Origin: Candidatus Ozemibacter sibiricus
Lineage (GTDB): Bacteria; Muiribacteriota; Ozemobacteria; Ozemobacterales; Ozemobacteraceae
Direction of reading: 5' to 3'
DNA length: 64,000 nucleotides
NCBI GenBank assembly: GCA_003327425.1
Contig: QOQW01000001.1
Coordinates: 186,001-250,000 of the forward strand
Part shown: positions 27,006 to 36,153 of the stretch, piece by piece
How positions within the stretch are numbered: the stretch's first letter is position 1
Layout of the letters: every line of letters starts with the position of its first letter
Program-made: the position numbers and the translations under genes
The notes under the pieces: generated by a model
Database searches by the model: none
Seen by the model: the letters and a program-made list of their open reading frames with translations, nothing else
What the model was told of the DNA's origin: nothing

Positions 27006-29945
27006 TTATGGACCGTCGGAAAGCGAGGCAGGGCGAGAAGATGACTCTCGTTCGAGAATGACGATGGTGAAATCGTCGGGCAGGGGCTGTTCGGACAGGA
27101 CATGCGGATGGTGGTCGAGGATATCGTTCGCTGCCAATTCCAGAGGGAGGGGGGGCCGACTGGCCACGAAGTCCTGGAAGGCATCGAAATTGGTGCGTGG
27201 AGGCTGTTCGACGAGCGCTTCCACCGGGCCGTCTGTATAGAGGAAGATCCGTTCACCGGGCTCAAGTGTGGTGCGGCCGGGGGACAATAAGATTTTCAGG
27301 CGCAGCCCTAAAGGAGAGCCGCCGGCTTCGATCATCTGCATGCGGCCGTCCGAGGTGCGCTTGATTGGGAAAGGGTGGCCCCCATTCCAGAACTCGATCT
27401 GATGGGTCTGGGTATCGACCCACAGGACCGCGGCGGTCATTAGTCGTTTTCGGTTGAGACCGAGGAACAGCGTGCGATTGAGGGTTTCTAGCACCGCTTT
27501 TCCGCTTGGTTCGGGGAGGGCGATCGTCTGTAAAACCGCTGCTTTGGCCATGGCCATCACCAACGCGGCGGGAATGCCGTGGCCAGTCGCATCTCCTACG
27601 AGGACCATCAAGAATCGATCCTGGACGGTCAGATATTCGAAATAATCACCGCCTACGCCGGTGGCGGTGCGAGAGATACCATGGACCGCATATTCGCCCA
27701 ATCGCAAGATGCCGTGTGGAAACAACTGTTCCTGGACTTGCTGGCCGAGGCTGACCTCCTCCAGGCTTTCCGTCATGCGATTGAACGTCGCGGTCAGCAG
27801 ACCCAGCTCATTCTGCTCCAGGATCGGCACGCGATGACGGTAGTTCTTCTCGGTCAAGGCCTGGACCCCAATGGCCAGCAAGCTGACTGGTTCGAGTACT
27901 TTGCGTGCGATAAACCGGCTGACCGCCAAGGCCATCGTCAACAGTGCCAGGCTGGCGAGTCGGAAAAGGCGCGCGACACGGGCGATTTCGGCTTCGACTC
28001 CATGCAAGGGAACCACGGCCACCAGGAGGTAGTCCGAGGTCTGTTCTCCTGGTACCATGACTACCAGTCGTTTGGCTCCCTGCCAGAGGACCTGCTGCTG
28101 GACCATTCCGCCCGCTGAGAGGAAGACTGGATACAGGCGCCGAAGTTCCCTGGCCCACCGGAAACGGCCTGGGATGTCCCGGGCGGGGTCGAACTCATGT
28201 CGTTCCACAGAAATGCGACTCAAAGCCACTGGAACGATGCCGGGCAGGCGTCTCGACAAGGAGAGCAGGGCCTGGCGGTGGTAGACCCGCTGCAGATTCG
28301 GTCCATGCCATTGCAGGACGGCCAGATGGGTCGGGTGGCCGGTGCGGTCACGGACAGCGAAAATCCCTTGAACAGCGGCTTTCGTGCCAGCCTTGATGGT
28401 GCGGAGTTGACCGACGGTTTTGAGCGCTTCGGCATAGAATTCGGTCAGGTCGACGCCGGCCAGACCGGCCACCATCTGCCCTGCCGTGGTTTTGGTATCC
28501 TGACGAATATCGACTGGCTGATTCGTCTGCAGAGATCGCAGAATGGCCACATAAACCGGGATGAACAGTTTGAGGGCCTGACGATCCTTGAGGACCAACC
28601 CTTCTGGGACAGTGATGGTGCCCGCTTGATCGAATAGCACAATGGTACTGGTGAGATAGTGCCGGCCAAACCGACTCAAGCGGCGCACGACCGGTGCTGG
28701 CCACTCGGCCTGACGGGATGAGCTGATGAGGATCCGCTTCTGGATGGTGTTGCGCAACAAGCCGAGAACTCCCGGAAATTGCCGATCATAGGTGCGGAGC
28801 CCTTCGGCGACCTCGCTGCCCAGCTGGCGTTCCAGATTGGCTCGCAAGGCTTGCAGGTAATCCGTGGCGGCGATGGCCATGATCAAGAGGGGAATTCCCA
28901 CGATATAGACGAAGACCATGACGACCTGGAGCCGGAGCGAGAAGAACCGTCGGTGCTGATCGAAGGTCAGAGCGGCTGACCACCACGTCAGGAGGCCGAA
29001 TGCCATGGACAGGCCGAGCAGAACCCATGCCCGCTCCCTTTGCACATCGCTGGCATCGGGGATCGGAGTGGTGGCCAGCACACGGCCAGACTGTCCCCAC
29101 GGGCGTTGCATCCAGATGCGGTGATCTAAGGTCGCCTGCGAAAGGTGGCGACGATCGAGGTCACTGATGATGGTGTGGATCGTGTCCATTTCGGCAAGGG
29201 GTGGGAGCACCTGATACGAAGCCAGTTGAGGATCGAGGTGATACAAGGCGAGTTGCAGAGAGCGGTGGCGCCGGTTGTACCGGAGAATCTGATCTCGCAA
29301 TCCGAGATAGTACCATTCAGGGCGTTCATGAGTGAAGATGAAGAACATGCCGTGGGCACATGGCTCGGAAAACCAGATGCGGGCGCGTTGGAAATGGAAA
29401 TTAGCTAACCGGAAGGAACCCGGCTCGACGTCTTTGGCATGGAGCAACGGGCCGAAATAGGCCTGGAACATCTTCCAGGAAATGGATAGCGATCGCATAT
29501 CGCCCCGGCGCGACTCACGGTAGGCATCCCAGAATTTTCGCAGCAAAGCGCGCGGAGGTGCAGTGTCGCTGAGGGTGGCCATGCATTGCCCATGGCCATC
29601 GAGAAAGACGAATTCAAGATACGGAGAAAAGCGGCGCTTGAGTCTTTTCACCATCCGGTGGAAGCGTGCCTGTTCTGTCGCCGACGCTCCGAGATGGCGC
29701 CAAACATCTTGCACGTTTTTCAGCACGAGTTCGAGATAGGCATCTGTGCTCGGCCATTGGGTGACTTGGCCCAAGGCTTGCTCGAGAGCCTGTCTGGCTT
29801 GCGCATGTCGAGCCTGCAGACGAATATCCCAGTGCTGGCCTGCCCAGTAAGCCAGCAGCCAGGCGGGAAGGGCGAAGAAGACCAGCGAACTCCCCATCCA
29901 GGCCAGGCGAGACGGCCTGCTCATCGTGGAAGATTCAGTGGTCAT
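27006..29945 (-). CDS. Membrane-bound SpoIIE/RsbU-type PP2C phosphatase with HAMP
   Basis: Two TM regions, HAMP-like segment, VSLGQQVQEQLFPHGILRLGEYAVHGISRTATGVGGDYFEYL...VLVGDATGHGIPAALVMAMAKAAV...LYTDGPVEAL. Confidence 0.9.
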   Translation of the reverse strand: MTTESSTMSRPSRLAWMGSSLVFFALPAWLLAYWAGQHWDIRLQARHAQARQALEQALGQVTQWPSTDAYLELVLKNVQDVWRHLGASATEQARFHRMVKRLKRRFSPYLEFVFLDGHGQCMATLSDTAPPRALLRKFWDAYRESRRGDMRSLSISWKMFQAYFGPLLHAKDVEPGSFRLANFHFQRARIWFSEPCAHGMFFIFTHERPEWYYLGLRDQILRYNRRHRSLQLALYHLDPQLASYQVLPPLAEMDTIHTIISDLDRRHLSQATLDHRIWMQRPWGQSGRVLATTPIPDASDVQRERAWVLLGLSMAFGLLTWWSAALTFDQHRRFFSLRLQVVMVFVYIVGIPLLIMAIAATDYLQALRANLERQLGSEVAEGLRTYDRQFPGVLGLLRNTIQKRILISSSRQAEWPAPVVRRLSRFGRHYLTSTIVLFDQAGTITVPEGLVLKDRQALKLFIPVYVAILRSLQTNQPVDIRQDTKTTAGQMVAGLAGVDLTEFYAEALKTVGQLRTIKAGTKAAVQGIFAVRDRTGHPTHLAVLQWHGPNLQRVYHRQALLSLSRRLPGIVPVALSRISVERHEFDPARDIPGRFRWARELRRLYPVFLSAGGMVQQQVLWQGAKRLVVMVPGEQTSDYLLVAVVPLHGVEAEIARVARLFRLASLALLTMALAVSRFIARKVLEPVSLLAIGVQALTEKNYRHRVPILEQNELGLLTATFNRMTESLEEVSLGQQVQEQLFPHGILRLGEYAVHGISRTATGVGGDYFEYLTVQDRFLMVLVGDATGHGIPAALVMAMAKAAVLQTIALPEPSGKAVLETLNRTLFLGLNRKRLMTAAVLWVDTQTHQIEFWNGGHPFPIKRTSDGRMQMIEAGGSPLGLRLKILLSPGRTTLEPGERIFLYTDGPVEALVEQPPRTNFDAFQDFVASRPPLPLELAANDILDHHPHVLSEQPLPDDFTIVILERESSSRPASLSDGP

Positions 29946-30187
29946 GCGATGGGCTTGGCGGCAGAATTCCCTCAGGGGATCAGGAACCGAGGCGGAGCGA
30001 AGGTGAGAGGGCAGGGAACGCTGGGAATCGGCCGTTCTTCCTTCATCCCGCCAAAGTCCTTGCGGGGGTGGAATTTCTGGCGAGAAAGAGGAGGCTTTTC
30101 GCGGGAGAGGAAATCTGCTAGAGTGAACCGGGCGTTGCTTTCCGGAGTCCGGAGCCCGATCTTGATCACAGGAGGAGCAGCCGGTTC

Positions 30188-30547
30188 ATGGGCGAGCCAA
30201 CTTTTTCGCTGCAGGTAGGCAGTTCCGCCAATGGGGTGCCGGTCCTGACGTTTCACGGATACTATTCGCAACAGGGTGGAGAAGCGGTTGAGGCTCAGGT
30301 CGCGGCAGCGCTGGACCGCGGGCAGAAGAATGTCATTCTCGATTTGACCAAATGCACCATCATCAACAGCCCAGGGATCGCCAAATTGATGGATGTGGTC
30401 ATGAAGGTCGTCGACGACTTCCGTGGCAAGCTGGTCTTGGTGGGTCTGGATAATTCGAAAAAGCAATTCCTGACGATGACCGGCGTCCTGCCGCTGGCGA
30501 CCGCGGTCAGCACGCTGGCGGAGGCCGAGCGGGCCATGTCGGGGTGA
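30188..30547 (+). CDS. STAS-domain anti-sigma factor antagonist
   Basis: NVILDLTKCTIINSPGIAKLMDVVMKVVDDFRGKLVLVGLDNSKKQFLTMTGV; RBS AGGAGG upstream. Confidence 0.85.
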   Translation: MGEPTFSLQVGSSANGVPVLTFHGYYSQQGGEAVEAQVAAALDRGQKNVILDLTKCTIINSPGIAKLMDVVMKVVDDFRGKLVLVGLDNSKKQFLTMTGVLPLATAVSTLAEAERAMSG

Positions 30548-30657
30548 GGTGCGTCGCTCCTTCGCCGGCTTGATGGTTGGGAGCGGGTCTCGGCGTGGCT
30601 TGGTGGGGGGGGCGACCTGGTGCCTGGCCGGCCGGGTCAGCGGGGGGCTTGGCGAAG

Positions 30658-31419
30658 TCATGGTGTCCGGATCACGGTGTGCCAGTTGCGGTTGACGCAT
30701 TCCTGATTCCACATCGCCTGGAAGAATTCCGAGCTGACCACATCGAAAAAATCAGCCAGCAGAACCCCTTTGGTACGATCGGTGGTGACCAGGGCGGGGC
30801 GAGAGGGGGCTGCCTGGGCTTGCGGGGTTGATCTGATTTCTCCCAGTTGCAGAGTCACCTGGAAGACCCACTGGGCATCGCCGGCCGGGGTCTTGATCTC
30901 GGTGGGAACGATTAGCAACTGATTCAACCGTTGGGTCAACACGCTGCGACGATCAGGGCCGCCGAGGAGGGGATTGGCCTTCTCTTCGCGGATCAAGCGG
31001 AACAAAGGTCCGGGGCCTCGTTCGATGCGGTAGGTGATCCGATTCGCCAGCCGGGGAGCCACACCGGTAGTGACCTGGGCTGAGATGACCTGTTCGACAT
31101 CGGCATGGAGAGGGAACGCGAAGAATTCATAGCTCGTCCCCTCGAGATTTCCTGTCGCAGGCCGCTGTATGCGTAAAAAATCGAGCAGCGTATAGCGCCG
31201 AGACGGATCGAGTTCGAGGCAGGATGACTTCAAATCGGCATGGATCTGACGGATGACGCGGCGTGCTTCCAGGACGAGATCGATTTGATGCATTCCCTGA
31301 ACGGAGGTGTTGACGCCCGTCGAGAGCAGACGATAGGCCGGAATCAGGATCAAACTGGCGAGGAGAGCTACGGTGACGACCTCGGCGAGAGTGAACCCGC
31401 CCTCGACCTGGTTCCTCAT
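30658..31419 (-). CDS. Prepilin-like protein (PulJ/GspJ-type minor pseudopilin)
   Basis: EGG|FTLAEVVTVALLASLILIPAYRLLSTG: prepilin peptidase site plus hydrophobic helix. Confidence 0.8.
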   Translation of the reverse strand: MRNQVEGGFTLAEVVTVALLASLILIPAYRLLSTGVNTSVQGMHQIDLVLEARRVIRQIHADLKSSCLELDPSRRYTLLDFLRIQRPATGNLEGTSYEFFAFPLHADVEQVISAQVTTGVAPRLANRITYRIERGPGPLFRLIREEKANPLLGGPDRRSVLTQRLNQLLIVPTEIKTPAGDAQWVFQVTLQLGEIRSTPQAQAAPSRPALVTTDRTKGVLLADFFDVVSSEFFQAMWNQECVNRNWHTVIRTP

Positions 31420-31874
31420 CGTGGACGCTCCACGATCAAGCCTTCCATGACCACGTCATTGCGTAGGAGAAAAGTACGGGCGCGGCTCTGGGCGTGCGGT
31501 ACGACGCGGACTCGCACTTTCACGGCTCGCAGGCCGTTGACGATCATTGGTGTGAGGGTGATTTCGCGTTGAAACTGAGCGCACTCGCTAGGGTGCTGGA
31601 TGCCACCGAATGGTGGATCGACGATGCCGGCCAGCCTCCCGATCGGGAACTGTTCGAGTTGCGGGCGGGCATCGCTGGTCAGCCACTCATAGCCGAAGGC
31701 GCGGAAGACTTCGATGGGTTCGAGGGCCAGCTGCACGGCTTGCATTTTGAGATAGGCATCCATGGAACTGCGATTGGAGGCCGAATTCAGCCAGATCAGC
31801 CCCAGCAGAGCGCACGAAAGGAAGAAGGCGGCGATCACCAGTTCGATCAGCGAAAAACCCTGAGAGATGCGCAT
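31416..31874 (-). CDS. Prepilin-like protein (GspI/PilV-type minor pseudopilin)
   Basis: MRISQG|FSLIELVIAAFFLSCALLGLIWLN: canonical prepilin site. Confidence 0.82.
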   Translation of the reverse strand: MRISQGFSLIELVIAAFFLSCALLGLIWLNSASNRSSMDAYLKMQAVQLALEPIEVFRAFGYEWLTSDARPQLEQFPIGRLAGIVDPPFGGIQHPSECAQFQREITLTPMIVNGLRAVKVRVRVVPHAQSRARTFLLRNDVVMEGLIVERPR

Positions 31875-33994
31875 CAGGTGTTGCCACCTTCGATTTCGGT
31901 CAGACGCTGGAACGTCACCCAGCGCGAAATATTGATCTGGTACACGTGGTCCGTAGGTTGCTTCAAGAAGGGATCATACGCGATGCGATGTGGGCCGGGG
32001 GGCCACATTTGCGTGTCCAACCGGTCGACGAACATGCCGCCATGCAGGTTGAGGGTTCGGGAGGGGCGAACGGAGCCGTACCCATGGTCGCCCGAGGCGA
32101 TTAGAAAGGCGTCGATCGCCTGGTCGGTCGCGACCTGGATGGCCCCTTTGCGGGTGAACAGGACGCACAACGACTCCGGGGTCGCTTTGCGCAGAGGACC
32201 GACGATGCGGAATTGATCGGCGATCAAAACGCCCTGCCCGTGGATGGTCCATGGTTGGCCGCTGGGCTCGCCAAGCTCGAGCGGGCCGGCCACATGTGCG
32301 ATGCCGCGCAGATGCAATCGCTTATGGATGGGATCGAACACGCCGATGTGGGTCAGGCGATGGGGCGAGACCCGTTGCCGGAACCAGAAGTTGAAATGGC
32401 TATACGGCCGCAGTCCTTCGGGGCCGCTCGTATCGGCCCGAATCGTCTGGCCTTTCGAATTGAACAAGCGTGGGAGAGGGAAATGGGCGTTGGCGGGCGG
32501 CGCGCCCAGATCGCCCTGCGAGCCCCCATAGGTGAAGTCGCTGATGAATCGGGAAAACAACGGAAGATGGCCGCTATATTTCGCATTGATGAGGGGCAGG
32601 TTTTGGAGAAAATCTCGTTGAATGGGGTCGGCTGGCGGCGGGCCTCGCCATTCGAGACATAGGGAACGCTTTTCCAGCGCTTTGAGCTTCTCGGCTTCCT
32701 GGGGGTCAATGGGAACGGTGACACTATAGCTCTTTCCCTTTTTTTTGCCGGAGACATGAATCTTGGCTTCCGTTAAATCGAGTATGAAAGTGACTAGATA
32801 CCAGAACCGTTTGCGGATGGCGCCTTCGCAGATTGATTCGACAAAGGCGGGTTCACCGGCGCGAACGGGCTGACCGCTGACCAGTTCGAGTCCGGGAGCG
32901 AGGTTGGCCTCGGCACCGCTTTGCAAAGCGGCCAGGGAATCTCGTAGTTCTAGCTGGCGAGGGGTGAACCGAGCGCTGACCATGGGAAGGGTTTGAATCG
33001 AGAAATGCCCTTTGGCTCCAGACATGCTGACCGTTCGTACGCTTCCTTCCTGGGCTTTGACTTCTTGTTCGACCAGAGTGGGGAGGAAAGGCAAGAGCTG
33101 GAAGACGTCGGCTTGTTGGATGGTGAACGTCGCCAGGTTGGAGGGGACGGGGATGACCTGGTTGGCGAACTTTTCGGAAAGATTCAAGAAGACGCTGGTT
33201 CCTGGGCTAGTGCCATCCGCGTGTCCGAAAAAGATCTTGCCCCGTCGGGCGGGCGGCAGTTGATCCTGATCGATCATCACGATGACCTGCTGGTGATTGA
33301 GGCTTTGCCCGCCGCCGTCGCGAAATTCCTGCAGCCCGTGGCGGACGAACAGCACGTAATCGAGGGGAAAGCACTGAGAATACCCATTTCGCTGGCTGGC
33401 ATTGTCTCGCGGAGAAACCATCGGAACAATCGTGAAATCATGATGGCGAATCAAACGACAGGTGGCCAGCGGTGGTTGGCTGCCCAGCAGGCTGCTCCGT
33501 CGCAGTACGACGTCCACCTCGAGAGCGATGGTCCCCTGGCCTTCCTGGGTGCGTCCGGTGCCATCATCATACCTGTTGCCCCGACTGTCCTGCTGGCGGA
33601 AGTCGATCACCCTGGCGGTGCCTCGTAGCTCCAGAGAAACGCCGGCGGGAACCATTGAACTGCTGAAGGAATGGCTCAGCGGGAACGTCAGAGACAGCGG
33701 GGCCTGGCGGTTGGCGATCAGCCACTGGCCAGGGGGCGAGCAGACATCGGCGGTGGTGGCATGCAGCCAGGCGAAGGCTTCATCCATGGCGGCTTCGGCG
33801 ATCTGGCGGGCGATGTCGTTCTCTTCCAGCCGATAGGCGGTCTGCTGCTGATGGCGGGTCAGCCGGTGGAACTGAGCGGTGAAGATGGTCAGTACTACCA
33901 CTACGAACACCACGGCGTAGAACACAAAACCCTGGCGATCGGTCCAAGGCCCCCTCGAGCGGGAGGCGCCAAGCGTCTGGAGCGGTCGCATCAT
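31874..33994 (-). CDS. Large PilX-like pilin-associated protein (706 aa)
   Basis: DRQGFVFYAVVFVVVVLTIFTAQFHRLTRHQQQTAYRLEENDIARQIAEAAMDEAFAWL: N-terminal pilin-like helix without E5; long beta-rich body; overlaps neighbours. Confidence 0.6.
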   Translation of the reverse strand: MMRPLQTLGASRSRGPWTDRQGFVFYAVVFVVVVLTIFTAQFHRLTRHQQQTAYRLEENDIARQIAEAAMDEAFAWLHATTADVCSPPGQWLIANRQAPLSLTFPLSHSFSSSMVPAGVSLELRGTARVIDFRQQDSRGNRYDDGTGRTQEGQGTIALEVDVVLRRSSLLGSQPPLATCRLIRHHDFTIVPMVSPRDNASQRNGYSQCFPLDYVLFVRHGLQEFRDGGGQSLNHQQVIVMIDQDQLPPARRGKIFFGHADGTSPGTSVFLNLSEKFANQVIPVPSNLATFTIQQADVFQLLPFLPTLVEQEVKAQEGSVRTVSMSGAKGHFSIQTLPMVSARFTPRQLELRDSLAALQSGAEANLAPGLELVSGQPVRAGEPAFVESICEGAIRKRFWYLVTFILDLTEAKIHVSGKKKGKSYSVTVPIDPQEAEKLKALEKRSLCLEWRGPPPADPIQRDFLQNLPLINAKYSGHLPLFSRFISDFTYGGSQGDLGAPPANAHFPLPRLFNSKGQTIRADTSGPEGLRPYSHFNFWFRQRVSPHRLTHIGVFDPIHKRLHLRGIAHVAGPLELGEPSGQPWTIHGQGVLIADQFRIVGPLRKATPESLCVLFTRKGAIQVATDQAIDAFLIASGDHGYGSVRPSRTLNLHGGMFVDRLDTQMWPPGPHRIAYDPFLKQPTDHVYQINISRWVTFQRLTEIEGGNT

Positions 33995-34692
33995 TCCCCG
34001 CCGATGAGATGCAGAAGCGCCTCCCAGGCCCAGGCAGGTCGACCCTTGATGACCACCGGATTGGCGCCGTAGTTCGGGGCGGTGGTGACGGTATTGGCCC
34101 AGGGTCCCAGAATGAGGATGGTTGGCGAGCGGTCGGCTGGAATGGCGTTGCCCCAGTAATGGCCGTTGGCTTCATGTCCTTCGCCGGCATACGTCCCGAT
34201 GCGGAAGGAATAGCCTCGACGGCCGCCTTCGCCAAAGCGGTCCTGGAGTTCCTTCTGCAGGATCTCTGCTTGCTCGAAGCATCGATTGTTCCCTAAGGCA
34301 TTATTGAAAACCCCTTTGACCACCCCCTGACCAGGAAGGCGCTTGCCCTCTCGGACCAGGCGATCGATCACCTCTTGCATCGCGTTCTTGATGTCCTGCG
34401 CCAGGGGTGGTGGCAGAGCGGGTTGGCCAGCCCGCGGAGGAGTCGAGGCCAGACGGTCGGCTACGGGCTTGGGGGGGGAGGTCGAGCCTCCTTGCAAGAT
34501 GCCCAGCCGGCCCACCATCTGTCCGGTGGCTTTCATCACCTCGACTGCCTTCATGCCGGGCTCGCCACAGCCCGTGGCCAGGCAGGCTCCTACCAATAGA
34601 ATCAATGTCGACTTCCAGCGGCCAGGATCGGGATCGAGCCGTAAAATGGAGTATACCATGCTTGTCGGTTCATGGGGAGCCTCCTTCGACAT
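33991..34692 (-). CDS. Lipoprotein with possible papain-like Cys/His motif
   Basis: STLILLVGACLATGCGEPG lipobox; NNRCFEQAEILQKEL ... GHYWGNAIPADRSPTILILGPW. Start may be ATG 34659. Confidence 0.65.
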   Translation of the reverse strand: MSKEAPHEPTSMVYSILRLDPDPGRWKSTLILLVGACLATGCGEPGMKAVEVMKATGQMVGRLGILQGGSTSPPKPVADRLASTPPRAGQPALPPPLAQDIKNAMQEVIDRLVREGKRLPGQGVVKGVFNNALGNNRCFEQAEILQKELQDRFGEGGRRGYSFRIGTYAGEGHEANGHYWGNAIPADRSPTILILGPWANTVTTAPNYGANPVVIKGRPAWAWEALLHLIGGE

Positions 34693-35536
34693 CTTGATCC
34701 AGGGCAGGAGCGTAGGCGCCTGAGGCTGGCGGGGCCTCGATATCGGCTCTGATCACCGCCGCCTCTTGGGCGGTCAGGCGGGCGGCATGAGGGGCGGAGA
34801 GTGACAGAGGCGAACCTCGCGCGGGGAACAGGAGGACGGTTCCGCGGCTGACCTGGATGTGGGTGTGGTCCCGTCGGATGTTGACCATGAACTCGGTCCC
34901 TGTCACCTGGACTTCTCCGTGTGGTGTGCCGACGTGATATGGAATGCCAGGGCGAGGAATGATCACCCGAACTTGCCCTTCGTGCACCATGCATCGGTGG
35001 GCTTCTAGGGACAAACGATTGGCTTGCCAGGCCTGGATGGTCACCCCATTGGCGTAGGTGGCCTGTCCGGTGACCGGCGAAGAAGCGATCTGGCCGAAGG
35101 GAAGCCAGACGGCTTGGCGGCCGGGTTCGGCCCACAGCAGCCCGGAGGAGGGCTGAGGTGAGCCATGCTGCGCGAATCTCTCGAGCTGAGTGCCAACAAT
35201 GGCCAGGGCCAGGAAACCGAGGACGGCTCCTGTCGTGGCCAGCCACAGGCGGGAAGGCCAGGAAGAGGGGAGCCACTCACGGAACCTGGCCAGGGAAAAC
35301 CATGGCGTCGCAGGAGGAACTGTTGACGAGCCCAGAAAAGGACGGGCGGCCCGGACGATCCTCTGGACGAGAGCGGGATCCCCGGGCGGAAGCACGGTGC
35401 GACGGGTCTGCAGCTCCCGCCAACGGGTGAGCAAAGTCTGACAGGACACGCATGCTTGCGCATGCGCCTGCAAGTTTGCGGGAATAGAATGGTTTCCGCT
35501 CAGGTACTCGATGAGTCGCTGGCAATCCGAAGTCAT
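34670..35536 (-). CDS. FecR-type anti-sigma factor with N-terminal zinc-binding motif
   Basis: LQAHAQACVSCQTLL (HxxxCxxC), one TM helix, FecR-like GTPHGEVQVTGTEFMVNIRRDHTHIQVSRGTVLLF; overlaps ECF sigma gene by 4 bp. Confidence 0.82.
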   Translation of the reverse strand: MTSDCQRLIEYLSGNHSIPANLQAHAQACVSCQTLLTRWRELQTRRTVLPPGDPALVQRIVRAARPFLGSSTVPPATPWFSLARFREWLPSSWPSRLWLATTGAVLGFLALAIVGTQLERFAQHGSPQPSSGLLWAEPGRQAVWLPFGQIASSPVTGQATYANGVTIQAWQANRLSLEAHRCMVHEGQVRVIIPRPGIPYHVGTPHGEVQVTGTEFMVNIRRDHTHIQVSRGTVLLFPARGSPLSLSAPHAARLTAQEAAVIRADIEAPPASGAYAPALDQDVEGGSP

Positions 35537-36126
35537 GCGTTATCACTCTCCGCGGCAACCAGGCGGTTGCGCAATCGATGCAGCAGACGATGGAATCGGA
35601 CCCGCACCGTTCCTTCGCGTTCCTCCAGGTGTTCGGCAATTTCCTGGAACGACCATTCCTGGAAGATGCGGAGTTCGAGCAACAGTCGATCGGCGGGGGC
35701 CAGCGAGGCGATGAACCCATCGATGTCGCTTCCGCCAACCTTGGTGGTGGTCGGGAGAACTGGGTCCCGATCGAGTTCCTGCCACAGGTTCTGCTCCCGT
35801 TTCTGCTGGCGGATTCGGTCGACGAGGATGCCGCGAGCGATGGTCACCACCCATCCCGAGAAGCGTCCTTGCTCAGAATAGCGGGGCAAGTGTTCGAGGA
35901 TGCGCAGGAATGTTTCTTGGGCGAGATCTTCGGCGTCTGGGAGAGGGATCCCCCTCGCTCGCAGATAGCCCATGATGAGAGGAAGATACCGCTCGACCAG
36001 ACGGGCAAAGGCCTGTTCGGCGTTGCGACCATGTCGAATAGCAGCGACCAGGTCACGGTCGCTCAGCGTTGAAGACGGATCGGTCAGGGCTGCTACCTCC
36101 GTACTTTGAGAAAGGAAGCCTCTCAC
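35533..36126 (-). CDS. ECF-family RNA polymerase sigma factor
   Basis: AFARLVERYLPLIMGYLRARGIPLPDAEDLAQETFLRILEHLPRYSEQGRFSGWVVTIARGILVDRIRQQKR ... FQEWSFQEIAEHLEEREGTVRVRFHRLLHRLRNRL: region 2 and region 4. Confidence 0.92.
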   Translation of the reverse strand: MRGFLSQSTEVAALTDPSSTLSDRDLVAAIRHGRNAEQAFARLVERYLPLIMGYLRARGIPLPDAEDLAQETFLRILEHLPRYSEQGRFSGWVVTIARGILVDRIRQQKREQNLWQELDRDPVLPTTTKVGGSDIDGFIASLAPADRLLLELRIFQEWSFQEIAEHLEEREGTVRVRFHRLLHRLRNRLVAAESDNA

Positions 36127-36153
36127 CAGCGGGGTAGCCTGCCCCGACCACCT

